Source of the DNA: Glandiceps talaboti
Lineage: Eukaryota; Hemichordata; Enteropneusta; Spengelidae
Length of the DNA stretch: 64,000 bases
Assembly (NCBI RefSeq): GCF_964340395.1
Contig: NC_135566.1
Location: forward strand, 4,369,501 to 4,433,500
Reading direction: 5' to 3'
A model generated the notes under the pieces. The model was not told the DNA's origin. It saw only the letters and a list, made by a program, of their open reading frames with translations, and searched no databases. This document shows, piece after piece, positions 42,601 through 55,522 of this stretch; positions within the stretch are counted from its first letter, which is position 1, and each line of letters begins with the position of its first letter. A program made the translations under genes and the position numbers.

Positions 42601-43883
42601 ATCACCGAGCAGCCGAATTTACCACCCGAAGCGATGCGAACAAATAATTGAGTGCTCTGGGCCTATGAGCTACATACTTATTTATTCATTATACATGTAC
42701 TATGAGCAATGCAGTTCTATAAAACCCCGTAATATAACTTGTTGCTCATGAGTAATTCATCATACAGGCTTTATTTGATTAGGCGTTACCGGCTGGTTGG
42801 AGTGAAATATAACATGTTCGCAGGATTCACATATTGCATATTAATAATCGAATTCAAAGGTTTTTACTTTTCTATCTATATTTCACAATCGAAGTTAAAC
42901 CTCGCCTAGTGTCATCAATTGAATTGTAAGCCCAACAATTGAGCGGGAGAGGATCGTGAAGATGGACTCCTTGGGCGAAAAAATCAGACAATTGTATTTG
43001 TGTTTCAATATATTTTGTGTTTTGTGTAATAATCACACACTGTCGATTGCTTCGATAGAATTACTCATATTAAAGTTATTCCGGTACAAGTATACTATGT
43101 GATCTAATATTTCCATTCTAGTGCTCTTCGGAGGACTGGTGTAGTTTTAATTGGTCTTTTTAGCAATCGATATAATCCGTGGAGTTTTCTTTACTGAGTA
43201 AAAACGGGCCACTTCAATAGTGTTGGTAATTCTACTGTGCCATTAACACGTTCCGATTTCACATACTGGGTTTGTCGTGAAAAGAGTTCTCGGGCTGTTG
43301 ATACACCTATTGTTGCTGTCTGTATATTGTGGATTGTGTGTTTGGGTTTTGTTACTGACTTTTTGACCGTTCGTTCTGTGATAAACCCGACGGGCGATGT
43401 TGGTATTGTTCTCTGCTCATTGATCTATCGTTCGACTCTGGACAATAGCTTTAAGCGTTTAAGCCACGCATCTTAACGAAGAACAATAGCGATGGGGCGT
43501 ACCACCAACAAAGGAAGAGAGAGTGTTCCTTTCTTGTTCACTATTGTAGCCGTCTATAGTCTGTTCAATAATGATTTATCATCCAGTCCCGCACAAGTAG
43601 TCGAAGATTTGAAAGCACAAGAATACGAAGGCTAAAGTTTTGAATAACCTTACAGTACCGCGACAACCTCAAGTGTTTGTCTTATTCTCTTTGCGTTAAA
43701 ACAACAAGAACATTCAGGCTACCATCCACAGACACCACCACACGATCTATTTTTTTTACCCTGAAGAAGGCAATTTGTGTATTGTCGAAACGTTGATACA
43801 AATAAAGATCACCTGAAGATTTTAGTAACTGGTTGAGTACGTCAACCATTTTAACCTAACAAGAACAACGAGAACACACACGT

Positions 43884-43945
<62 letters not shown>

Positions 43946-43974
43946 TCTCCCTTCCTCCTCACCCTGTCTATCTG

Positions 43975-44036
<62 letters not shown>

Positions 44037-44038
44037 GA

Positions 44039-44070
<32 letters not shown>

Positions 44071-44073
44071 GCC

Positions 44074-44123
<50 letters not shown>

Positions 44124-47100
44124 GTGTCTGTCTGTTTTGTCTATCTATTTGTCTGTCCATCCGTCCGTCCGTCAATTGTAATCTTACCTTTTCATTCTGG
44201 TAGGCAGTGACAGCAATAAACTGGGTTTCTTGAAATGCGTAAGTACTAAATGAATTCCATCGGAGGCTGAAGACATCGTTAGCCTGTACAATATGGAATC
44301 TTGGCTGATATTTATGCATGGAGTTGAGTACGATCTGATGAGAGAAGAAAAAAAGTTATGTCTGTATGATGAATATTGCAACATCCTTGAAAACGCCTGT
44401 GTGTACATTAAATATGTATTTTTTTTGTTCACGGGATGCTTACTTCATAAAAATCGTTTGCATATCAAAGATACCTCAGCAGAAAAAAAAGATTTTGTAC
44501 TAGAAGAGGAATTGATTGTTGACAGGGGGATAGGGATGGGACACGGGGGGTGAGGGGAGGTAAATTGTTACACTCATGTTGTTTACAGTTTTTATATTTC
44601 GTTTTTTTTTCATTTTTCATATAATTTATATTTGTTCTCAATCCTGTACAGATAGCGTAATTTTGGCAGGGGTATTTAATTTAAGTGACATGGTTTGCAA
44701 CTGAGGTCCAACTTTTGAAACTCAAAGTGCGAAATGATGCAAACCCACAACACATTACAATTTTTATTTAGAATCAAATCTGAGTCCACAATATATGATC
44801 ACAGAGGTATTTGAGTACATACAAAGAGACTTGAAAACTGAGAGTTTGGTGTTTATCAACTTTATTGGTAACTAAAGTTATGTTATTTAAAAATTCCTGG
44901 TGAATTTTTATATATACCAGTTGCTAACTATAATTCAATATGTTATGGTTTGAAAACCTAACCAAACTAACATGACCTACACACAGACAGTAAGCCCTTA
45001 AATATTATGTTGTTCTCTTCTTTTCTTTTCTTTTATTAACAAACCATTCAACAGGTATATAGCCCAATAAGTGTTCAGAGTTATGATCAAGCACATTTAA
45101 GATTAAATATTGTAAAAACCGCCTGAGTCGATGTACGAAGTCGTTCCAATTCATCATATCCATCGAATATGTGTAGTTATGAGCAACTGTTACAAAAACA
45201 TTGGTTATTATCAAAAGTACGAAGCGAAAATGGCAAATTGTTAGTTCATCCACACTGATATATCTATTTTATGTCAAGCCACGATCGAAATATGATTTAT
45301 TTTAATTCCATAGCTATATTTTAATTTTTTGGCTTAACTTTTTACCGGTGACGTTAGACTTTGTTAGAACTGATACACCAGTGTATGTCACTTGAGATCA
45401 CTGAATGATGTTTTAATGGCAAGACAAACGACTTTAAATTGGATTACGCTGTTAAAATGTATAGAAAACTCAAAGATGCATAAAAACAGTGTAACGGCTT
45501 TAGTGCAGATTTTCTTGGCCATAATAAAATATTAAAATTGCTGTTGTTAGTAAATAATTAATGCATGACAACATGCATGTTATATTAATTTAGAAGTAAC
45601 ATGGTTTGAATTTTTAATATCCACACCAACAAAGCCGTTTGAAATTAAAGAAGAAAAATAAGTTGAATGAGTGGGGGATGCTTCGTTTGTGTGTTTCAAA
45701 TGTATATCTGAGATATTGTCAACTGCTGACAGAGGTAAGAGAACGCTAAAACGTCAAATTAAAAATAGACGGGGTTACCATAAGACTGATTTATCGTTAT
45801 AAGTATGTGGGCGCCGAGGGGCGACGCGGATACGAGACTTGGTTACCGCTCATCTCAGTGACTAGATTATATGAAACTAAATACGGACAAACGAACACAA
45901 TGATCATAAAATGTACAGACGGATAACAATGTTGGCTTGTCGGAGGGGGGGGGGGCGATATAAAGCGGCATCGACGCAAAAAATCCCAGTGCGGGAGATC
46001 CCATTTTTCACTTGCAAAATGATTTTTTCTTTTTTTCTTTTCTTTTTTTTTTGGGGGGGGGGGGGTTAAAGAGGATAGTTTTTTTTATTAATTTTGATTT
46101 TACATTGTTAATTAATGGATAAAAAGACGCCCAGCTTGCTATTTTCAAAAACTATTTTATTGAGGATTCGGAGCGTCTGATACATCCTGTTATTTTGGCA
46201 ACAAGGCATGTTATTTTCTTGGATAACATTTCAGATGTGTTTTTTTCTTAGGTAACATTTCTTAGAACAATGTTTCAATTACTCGGCGTATTGTAATCTA
46301 CTCAGATTCCATGCAAAAGGTTGAAGTGTCTATATGATGGGAGATTGATTTTTTTTGTTTGCCTTGCAACAATCACGGTGTCGCAAAGTCTTGCCTATTG
46401 CCACCTTCTCGGTAAATGAGAGAGTCAGGTTTGTCGACAATCTCACGCATTGGTGATAAAAGAGACATGTGCAACGGAAATGGTACTGTGAGTTTATTCA
46501 AAGACGACTCCCATCTCCTCTATAATGTAATAGAATGAAATTTTTAAATACGGAAATCGGTCAATTGCCCGACTATTTTATTATAGTGAAATCGTAGACG
46601 CGTCATCAACGACAGCCGGATGCAGGAGATGACCGCGGATGTTGTAGCTATAGCGACAGATAAAGTGACTTGGTGTACAGATGAATGTCATTCACATGCC
46701 AGGTTGAGAATCGCGTCAGACGACAAAAACAGACATCCTCGGGACTTGTTCGTTGACGCTTTTTACATTTAAACTAAAAATAAAGATATCGTTTTAACTG
46801 AATTTGGAAAAGTACTTATCCGTGTAGTTAACATGGTGTAATTAGTGTGACGATTCTTGATAAGTGACCACAGAAGTAAACATCTGTTCAAAACGGAAGA
46901 AATTGATGCTTCTAGTGACGGAAAATTGGGATAATTGGGGAAAGGGAAAAACACACGACGAAATTTGGAGACAGGACGACTGTGATGAACAAAGCTATGA
47001 GTTTGATGCTATTTTATCGGCCAAAGAGAGACGGGAAAGTTTAACCTTCAAAAGTGCATTAATATTTAAATTCACAGAGCGGCTGGAGAGGTGGGGAGGG

Positions 47101-48084
47101 GATAGAGGTGGGATGGGGAGAGATTGGCTGTTAATATCACGTTGGTGTGGTGAGAACATAGGAGTGTCGAACTTAGATAACAGTTGTCAGTGGTTGGAAT
47201 CCAACATTTTCACGGCAGCGCACTCACTTTTTATTCTACTAACTTGTCAAGAAGACATACATTATTGCAATCTGCTGCAAGCAGATGCCGTTCAACGTGT
47301 GAGAAGTTTCACCCACTTTAGACGGCATGAATTCCGTATGTTGGACGGCTTGCTGTGGTTAGAATTATATAGGAGCCAAGACTGCCACCGTTTCGACACC
47401 TTTACATAACAAATCCACGGGTCCCCTTCATGGCGACCTGCTGCAGTGGCTGCCACAAGCGCGTTCGGGCGGAAAAATGTCCTGGAACTCTCTATCGGTA
47501 AAAATCAGTGGAAATGGGCTGCTAATGGTCGTCTAAGAGGTGGTATATAAATCAATAATCAAGTCGACTGGTTTTTATCAGAAGCCTTGCATCGATAGTA
47601 TGTACGACAAGGCGACAGATTTCTGCAAGCATTAGAGGCCGAACTGAAATAGACTAAAAAGACATATCGTACGAGAAGACAGCGCTCTCTGATTTTAGAT
47701 TACTACTAGTCACTGCAGAATGATTTATAGGTTCGAAGACGCAGTCTCTCTCCGCTACTATCTAGTCGCTGAGCTTGCTGCCACCTGCGACCAGCACATT
47801 ACCGATTCTTAATCTCCTCGAAAACAGCCTGTCCCCGTTTAAGTATCGGACGCTTAGTTCCCCAAAATTGGTTGAGAACGACAAAATAGTTTCTGATCCC
47901 CTTAGCTCTATCTTTTCTGATGATTCAGCTCGGAGTGCATCGGAGCGATGTCTGGGTGATAACAGAAGTTACTTTTTTGTAGTCTGAAGTCAGACAAAAG
48001 ACAAACCATAGGCAAAGAGATAGGAAGAGAGCGAGGGAGGGGAATGTGAGAGTCAGAGCGATAGATGGATAGAGAAAGATAGTC

Positions 48085-48144
<60 letters not shown>

Positions 48145-49319
48145 GGACTGACTGAGAAAGAGAGGGACAGAGACATAAGACAGATACAGTGACATAGAGA
48201 TGCACATAGATAGATGGGGTGAGAGAAACAGACACATCTGGAGAGACAGACAGGTAGAGACACAGAAAGAAACAGACACACCCAGAGACGGACTGGCAGA
48301 CAGACGCAGTGAGACAGAGACAGGGACAGAGACAGGGAGACATGCACAGCGCGAAAGACACAGAGAGACAGATAGAGGGGCAGTGACGAGGTATCCTGGC
48401 TAAAGATCGGAAACTTTACCTATCACGATTGGAAGATTACAACGGATGATAAATCTAACCTACTCAAAATCTGGCTATCTACGAACTCTATTCTTGTATG
48501 ATTCGAAAAATAGCTGAAATGTAGCAGTGACTGTTGATATTGCGATATGGAGGACCCCGCCATGTCCTAGACTAAGATATTTTCGATGTCAAATCTTACT
48601 TACAAAATCTTTTATCTAAAGGCTATGACGATGATGATAGACTCCATTGAAAAGAGAAAAATATTCAAAGCCCTGAGTGAAAAAATATGGTGGACATGTT
48701 TTTGGTGTACGTGCTTTTAAAGAAGCGTTAAAAATGGCAGCAAGGTGTCGATATTGACGGCTTCATCCCACGAAATCACCTTGGACTGACAACTTAGCAG
48801 CTATCTCGATTTTCTTCACTGACAGTACCCGGTTGGAAAGACTGGCAGTTTTGGCGCGAAAAGCACTTTTGTCGAGCCAAACGACACAACTTTTAACTTA
48901 ACTTGTGCACCGATACATACAGCGTTGATGCCAACAGACTAACGGAATAGACATTGTCCTTTCACGTATGGATAGATAAAATAGCGACAACTTCTAGGGA
49001 TCTTGATTGAAACGATGGCATATTTTTCGTCCTTTTCTTATTAGTTTTTAACGTTTTTGACACGGACACTTTGTTGGCGTTTCAAAAAACCGAGTAATAT
49101 TAATCTTCGATTTAAATTATAATTGTTTAAAGAACCCAGTTCACCTAGCCACGTACGTATTCTAGAATACTACATTTTGTAAGGATTCCAATTTCACCGA
49201 AAAGAGAAATTGGTAGTTCTACAGGGACCTAATTTTCGCTGATTTATATATATATATATATATAACTCGGTGAGTATCAATCTGCTAAGACAGTGCTCTA
49301 TACCGCAGTGGCAGAGCGT

Positions 49320-49350
<31 letters not shown>

Positions 49351-49788
49351 CTATAACACATGTATGTGTGTGTGTGCGTTGTTCAAACTCGCACACGTAT
49401 GTTATAAGTTCTGTCACATGGTGACGTCATCAGTCGACCATTTTTTTCTGACTAATGGCGTGTTTTCGGCGGGTGTCTACTTAAATTGAGATCTATTTAG
49501 CCACAGAAACTGGACTGTTGTAATTCTCAATTTGTATCTCGTTTGTCAACTCGTATTACTCATATCTGTGTCTTCACAAACATCGGCTTCTATGTCATTT
49601 TCTTCCAAAGGAATATTTTTGTGGGGGAAACATATCTGCGATCAAAGGGCAAAGGCGCAGCGGGGTCTACTCGTCATGGCGTTTAAATTAATATTGACGA
49701 CATTCATGTTGGTTTCTTGCAACGTCTTTGTCACTTTGTTAGTACATTGTATTTTGTTCTTCTTCCTTTATCTATGTTTTCATTACAC

Positions 49789-49844
<56 letters not shown>

Positions 49845-49878
49845 ACACGTCTGTCTGTCTGCGGTATGTATGTATGTA

Positions 49879-49916
<38 letters not shown>

Positions 49917-52900
49917 CGTGCGTGCGCGCGCGTGTGTGTGTATGTGTGTGAACGTTTGTCAGTGTGTATGTTTGTCCTAAAATACATGAAGTGTACATAT
50001 TGTTTGTTGGTTTATCTGGTCAACATTGCACAAAGATAAGACATGTCGGTAGAAGCCCATTAAACAAAACATTGTCTTTTATGTAAGTTTTGTAATTGAA
50101 TAGTGCAACCTAATTTTTTTTAATTGACTGATTAAAAATGACCATCAAAATAATTCGAGCGATTTACACTTCAAAAAATTGCCGTCGTAGCTAAATGATC
50201 CTGTATGAGAACAAAGTGAGTATTCATTTATCTAGTTTTGTTACTTTCAAAAAAAAATCTGATGCAGTATTCGTGTAACTCTATAGTGGTTGATGTGTCG
50301 TGTCGGAAGGCTTTAGGCGACTTTAGCTGAGCCCAATAAGCACTGCTCGTGTTACGTTAAGATACCTATATCAGTTCGCCGCTCGCAGCCACAGGTAAAG
50401 TCACAAAAAGTGAATTCATGTTGTCGCAACAAGAATAACTTTTCGCTCGTCAAATTTGCAGAGGCTAATCCACACGATTGGTGTTTTTGGCGGTCGTGTA
50501 AAAACGGTTTGTTGTCCGGCTTTACAGTTTAAACATATGAAAGTGTCCGTACCTTTATATATTATTCAAGAAAGGCATTTTAAATGATGTTTCTTTTTTA
50601 AATCTTCTTTATAAATCTATTACTTCCATCCCGTTAGAAAGTTCACTTAAGCTTTTGTAAACCTTTGCCGGACCTTTTTAGAGTGGGGTGGGGTGTGATG
50701 GGATAAATGCACATTTACAATTTTAGTTTTCTTTTCGCACTGATTAATATTTTAAGTTTTCAGTAAATCCATCCTCGGGCCTGATGGCTTCATCAGACAA
50801 CAAGCTATTAGATGAACCTAAAACAACTTGTGACATATCAAGTTGAGGCTCCAACCAATGTCCCAAGTCTTCATATCGTGTAACACTTTAACGTTGACTT
50901 TTACCGCCAAAAAGGTAGACTTTTACCGCCAAAAAACGTTCTCACACTTTTCCAGTTGACACGCAAATGTTTGCAACACCATTTATTTATTTTTTTTAAC
51001 TCACATCACAGAACGGGTTGTTAGTGATGAGATCGTCTAAAAAATATTGGTTAAATGAGATGGATTGTCTTTTTTTTCATATCAATGTTATTTTTTCTCT
51101 TATATGTGTATGACAGTGAAAAATTCTGACAGAAAAAGCACGTGCTGTCATGTGATTAATATCTCCACCTTTGTTTCAATAAAATACATTTGCCGAAGGA
51201 ATCATACTATGGACAGTCTTTTTTTTAATTTTTAAAAAAAAAACTTTTTACGACTATTTATATTTGTAATACTTTTTACTACACATCAATCATTGCTACA
51301 AACCGATTGTCATCAATGTTGTATGATTTCGACAAACCATCCATAGTTTCTTCAACAGGTGTTGATTTTCATTATCACAAATCAACAAGTTCGTTTCAAC
51401 AATTCATTTCATATCATTTTGAGTATTTGTGAAATTGCATGGGCCTGTTTTAAAAAAGGGGATATATGTCAAATATATGCAATAATTCTATGTACGATTA
51501 GTCGACTGTGAATCAACTAAGCGGATAAGTGCGGCTCCGTCGAGGTTTCTCGGTGAAGCCTAGCTTTAGTCCAAGAGATCTCCGCGGGAGTCCAAGACAT
51601 TCACTGCTCAGAACTGAACATGCTAACCTTAGGTTTCATGATACGGATTATGTGTTCAACCTCTGTGAAGTCTTAAGCCGCTTGTGTACTGTTGGAGTCA
51701 ACATGTCAGTACACGTCGAAAAAAGATGGGAGTCAGAGAATATGACATCGGCCAAAGTTGATTAAATGGGAACATTGATTAGAGTCCAAAGGGAGGCCCT
51801 GAGTCGAATCGAAATAATATCAAAGTTTTGCTTCTGCGAAAGAAAAGAACAAACCCCCAATTGAGAACAAATTCAATATGACAGACAGACAAATCAGCAA
51901 TTCCCGACCAACACATAATCTTAGTCAATGAAAACAAAGCAATGTTTTGATAAATATTTTAAATTTTATCAGCGCGTTAGGAAACAGTCCCAATTTCCTT
52001 TACAAACCACATACCAAAAATGAAACAAGCTTCGTATAATACAAACAAGCAGGTAAAGTGAACAAGGTAAATATGTCCTACTCAGGAAAAAAACACAATA
52101 AAAAGGTAATCAGGAGTATTTTGCACCTCGCTCACACGGTTACTAGTAAGGGTTTACAGAGGAAAAATTTACTCACGTGACCATGCTGATCCAGATTGTT
52201 ATTGGTCAGTTTCATTTTATGAAAGGTCACGACCTGTTTCATCCATACCGCCCCCGTTGCAGGTGAGTCCGGGTGGATGTACAATCTTCCAGGCATATGC
52301 GGCTCTGCTTTGCCGGTAACCACCCATTCCGAGTTATGGTACTTGTATCTGGTGTCATCCACAGGAACTATGTCCATCAACATAATATACTTGGCGTGTG
52401 GGTCAAGTCCGGTGACGCTCGCACGAAATGTTGGGAACATACGCCTGTGAAATATTAAACCAAATGTAAACTAAACCGTAGAACTACACATTGTCAAAAG
52501 TCCTTTAAAAATATAGAGGAATGAACGCCTGGTATATTTGAAAAGAGCTTCTGCATGAAAAAAAGAGTTAGTAAAATTATTGATACGATTCATACCCGTG
52601 GCAAAATTATATAAAGTTTGCCAAAAAAAACCAGACTAGCTCCATATAGACTAAAGCAGAGAGAAGATGAAACTTTTGGGTATACATTAAATGAATGTCA
52701 TATCTGTTTCAGCTCATTTCGTTGGCGACATCATTACATTGGCTCTTAAACGCCTAAAGCGACCGTCAACGTCCATATGTTTGCATTCATATATGTGTAC
52801 CATTATGGCGGTATTAACAGACTTCGGTACGACCGCCATTTCTTAAACAAATATCGAATTTTAACGACAAAAAAATGGATATTTGTTAGACACGCATCGT

Positions 52901-55490
52901 ATTTTTAAAAGAAACCCTGACAAAAGAATGTTTTTTTAGTTCATACATTGCAGTAGTGTTGATGCTGAAATAACGTATCGTTAGAGTTCACCATCCTTTC
53001 ATTTTTAGGGCAAGTTTGTATCATTATTGTTTGGGTCTGTGAAAAATAGCTGTTATAGATACGTTTATTACCTATTATTTTACCCACTACAAAACACGAT
53101 TTATATTTATTCACTTCCTCACTCACTCACTCACTCACTCACTCACTCACTCGATCTATTTATCAACCAACCAGCCACCCAACCGCCTACCCATCCATCA
53201 ATCCATCCATCCATCCATCCATCCATCCATCCATCAATCAATCGATATAAAATTAATCAGTGAGAATATTGTCAATCATTTTGATCAATAAATCACTCAT
53301 TAATTCACTAAGATAATACAAGTTGATAAGCAGATTTGCATACTAACAAGACCTAATCTAGTCAACATTAACATAATAAACAAAATTTTGACCTGTGACC
53401 TTAGACTGAGGTCAACAGTACAATAGTAATTCAACACGAAATAAACATCGTCGTAAACCACTGCCTCTTTTACGGCACCATCCAAGACGTGCTGCCGAAG
53501 CGACGAAATATGAGCTCTGGCTTGCGAGAATGGAAATAAAGTAATTTTTCATCATTCATGACTTTTTTGTGATAGCTGTATCTGTTGTTAGAGATGAAGT
53601 AAAAATGTTCTAGTGAAATAACATTGATAACAGTGATATTGACAATAGGAAGCAAAATTAACTTTCAAGGGGGAGAAGAAAGAAGACCCAGAGCGTACCC
53701 TATTTAAGTGGCCATATGGGTGGGGATTGGGTGTTTATTTTGATTTTGGATTTATAAAACAATTTTATCATGGCTTCCTACTTGAAAAATCAATGTGAAA
53801 CAACATAGACCAAGTCTGTGTCTGTAACTCAATACATTGCAAAAAGCTCAAAAATGTGTAAAAAGTTTACATTTTACACATTTATCAATCTTACAAACAA
53901 GGACTTGGCATATGTTGTTTCACATTGATTTTTCAAGTAGGAAGCCATTAAAATAATACCCAATCCTCATCCCCATCGCCACTTCAAATAAAAATTTGAT
54001 GAAATGACTGTACACACCTCTATCAAGTTTTCCCATCCTATAGCACGACTAAACTTACTTACTCAGTAGTATTTAGCAACAGAGGAGTGAAATTAAGATA
54101 CAGAATTTTAGAAATCTTTTAAAAAGAAATGTATTTAGCTACTGAAAGGTAAACGACCAAACTGAAAGTCCACATCAGTAAAATGTAAGACATGAGACAA
54201 CGTTAGTAATTTTGGAATACATGCGTGCAATCGAATTATCCTCATTCATGTATTATGAACGTTGTGTTAGGCAAAGATGTTTACCGAGTGATTAATAAGT
54301 ATGAAACGAACCAATTTGAAAAGTGTTCCTAAAAATTAATGAAAATATAGAAATATGGATGGTATTTACATGTCCAAGATCACAATTAATACAGTGTTTA
54401 TAACACATCCTTTCAGGGGAGTAGTTTCGCAATCCAGTGTGTCTTCTTGGACTAAATGCACATTCAGATAACGCCGCATTTCCGCAGTCAAATTATCCGT
54501 GTTCTTGAAACGAATCTCTTTTGGACGATATATTAAATCGTTCGGATAGTAGGCAGAGTCAGCCAAATGTCATGATATATTCCCGAAGTTGCTATCAAGA
54601 TCCAAATCTAGCCACACTGTTCCGAAATGACCAAATTTGTGTACACTTATTTGTAGTAGCAAACATAACACACAAGATAGACATGGTTTACAACATGTTG
54701 ATACATTTATCTACTGTATTTCCGATATTGTGAGATATCGTCAAACTAACACACATTGTTCAAAGTTGTACCGGCATCTAAGTTTAAATGGAATGCTGTT
54801 ATCAATATATCTCTGTAGAATCATTGCTTTATTTTTATTAACATCTTACGATAAATGAACAAAGGCACGCAAAGACATTTTTTCCCCAAACGCTAAAATT
54901 TTATTGAAAAACAACTGTGAAATCGTCGATTTGCTTTACTATAAGGTAATTCCACGGTTTTAAGTATACTCAATTCTGAAGCAAGGTAAACTTTTGAAAA
55001 ATAGCTTTGAAATGTAAATCGTTAACGTACGCAAACAGATAAAGAAAGGTAAAAACCATAAGACAACAGAGAAAGAATCTGGAATATCAAATTGTCGAAT
55101 TAACAAAAACGTAATAATAATTGTTCTCGGTCCATAAAAAAAAGGTGACGAACCTTTCATTCAAACCCTTACAGAAACTCGTGTCGAATAAACAATCTGA
55201 ATTCTTGAAATGTTCTGAGTAATCAATTATGGAAATGCAAGATTATGAAAATAAAACCGTTCTCTGAAGCCATGTCATGCAATATATTGAGATCTATATG
55301 TTGATATCATAATTGAGTATCATTGTATTTTGACAGCTATCAGTAATGCTTGTTATTCTTGGTGTCAATATTTCCTTTCAATTTCATTGTCTGAACCACT
55401 GCAGTAATTGTGACTGTGTTGTTGATGTCAATACTTTGCTGATATAACTGTCATTGAAGACCAATTAGGAAGTTATATGATCGTGAAGTT

Positions 55491-55522
<32 letters not shown>

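Larger units (their letters stand above)
40365..44187 (-). other. T-box gene intron 4 (3.8 kb)
   Basis: Contains a retroelement-tail-like motif (43759-43806) and a large compound microsatellite near exon 4. No additional exon was recognised. Confidence 0.85.
44335..52176 (-). other. T-box gene intron 3 (7.8 kb)
   Basis: Holds G-runs at 45945-45955 and 46053-46065, a 181-codon frame on the opposite strand (46864-47409), (CAGA)n, (TA)n and (CA)/(TG)n tracts. No additional T-box exon was recognised. Confidence 0.85.

Noticed and set aside
47710-47760. GGTTCGAAGAC as a tRNA box B
   Set aside because: Lacks the following consensus bases and any acceptor or anticodon stem.
49305-49400. Possible tRNA gene (box A-like and GTTCAAAC)
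   Set aside because: The T-arm does not pair and the spacing is filled by (TA)n, so a tRNA fold is not possible.
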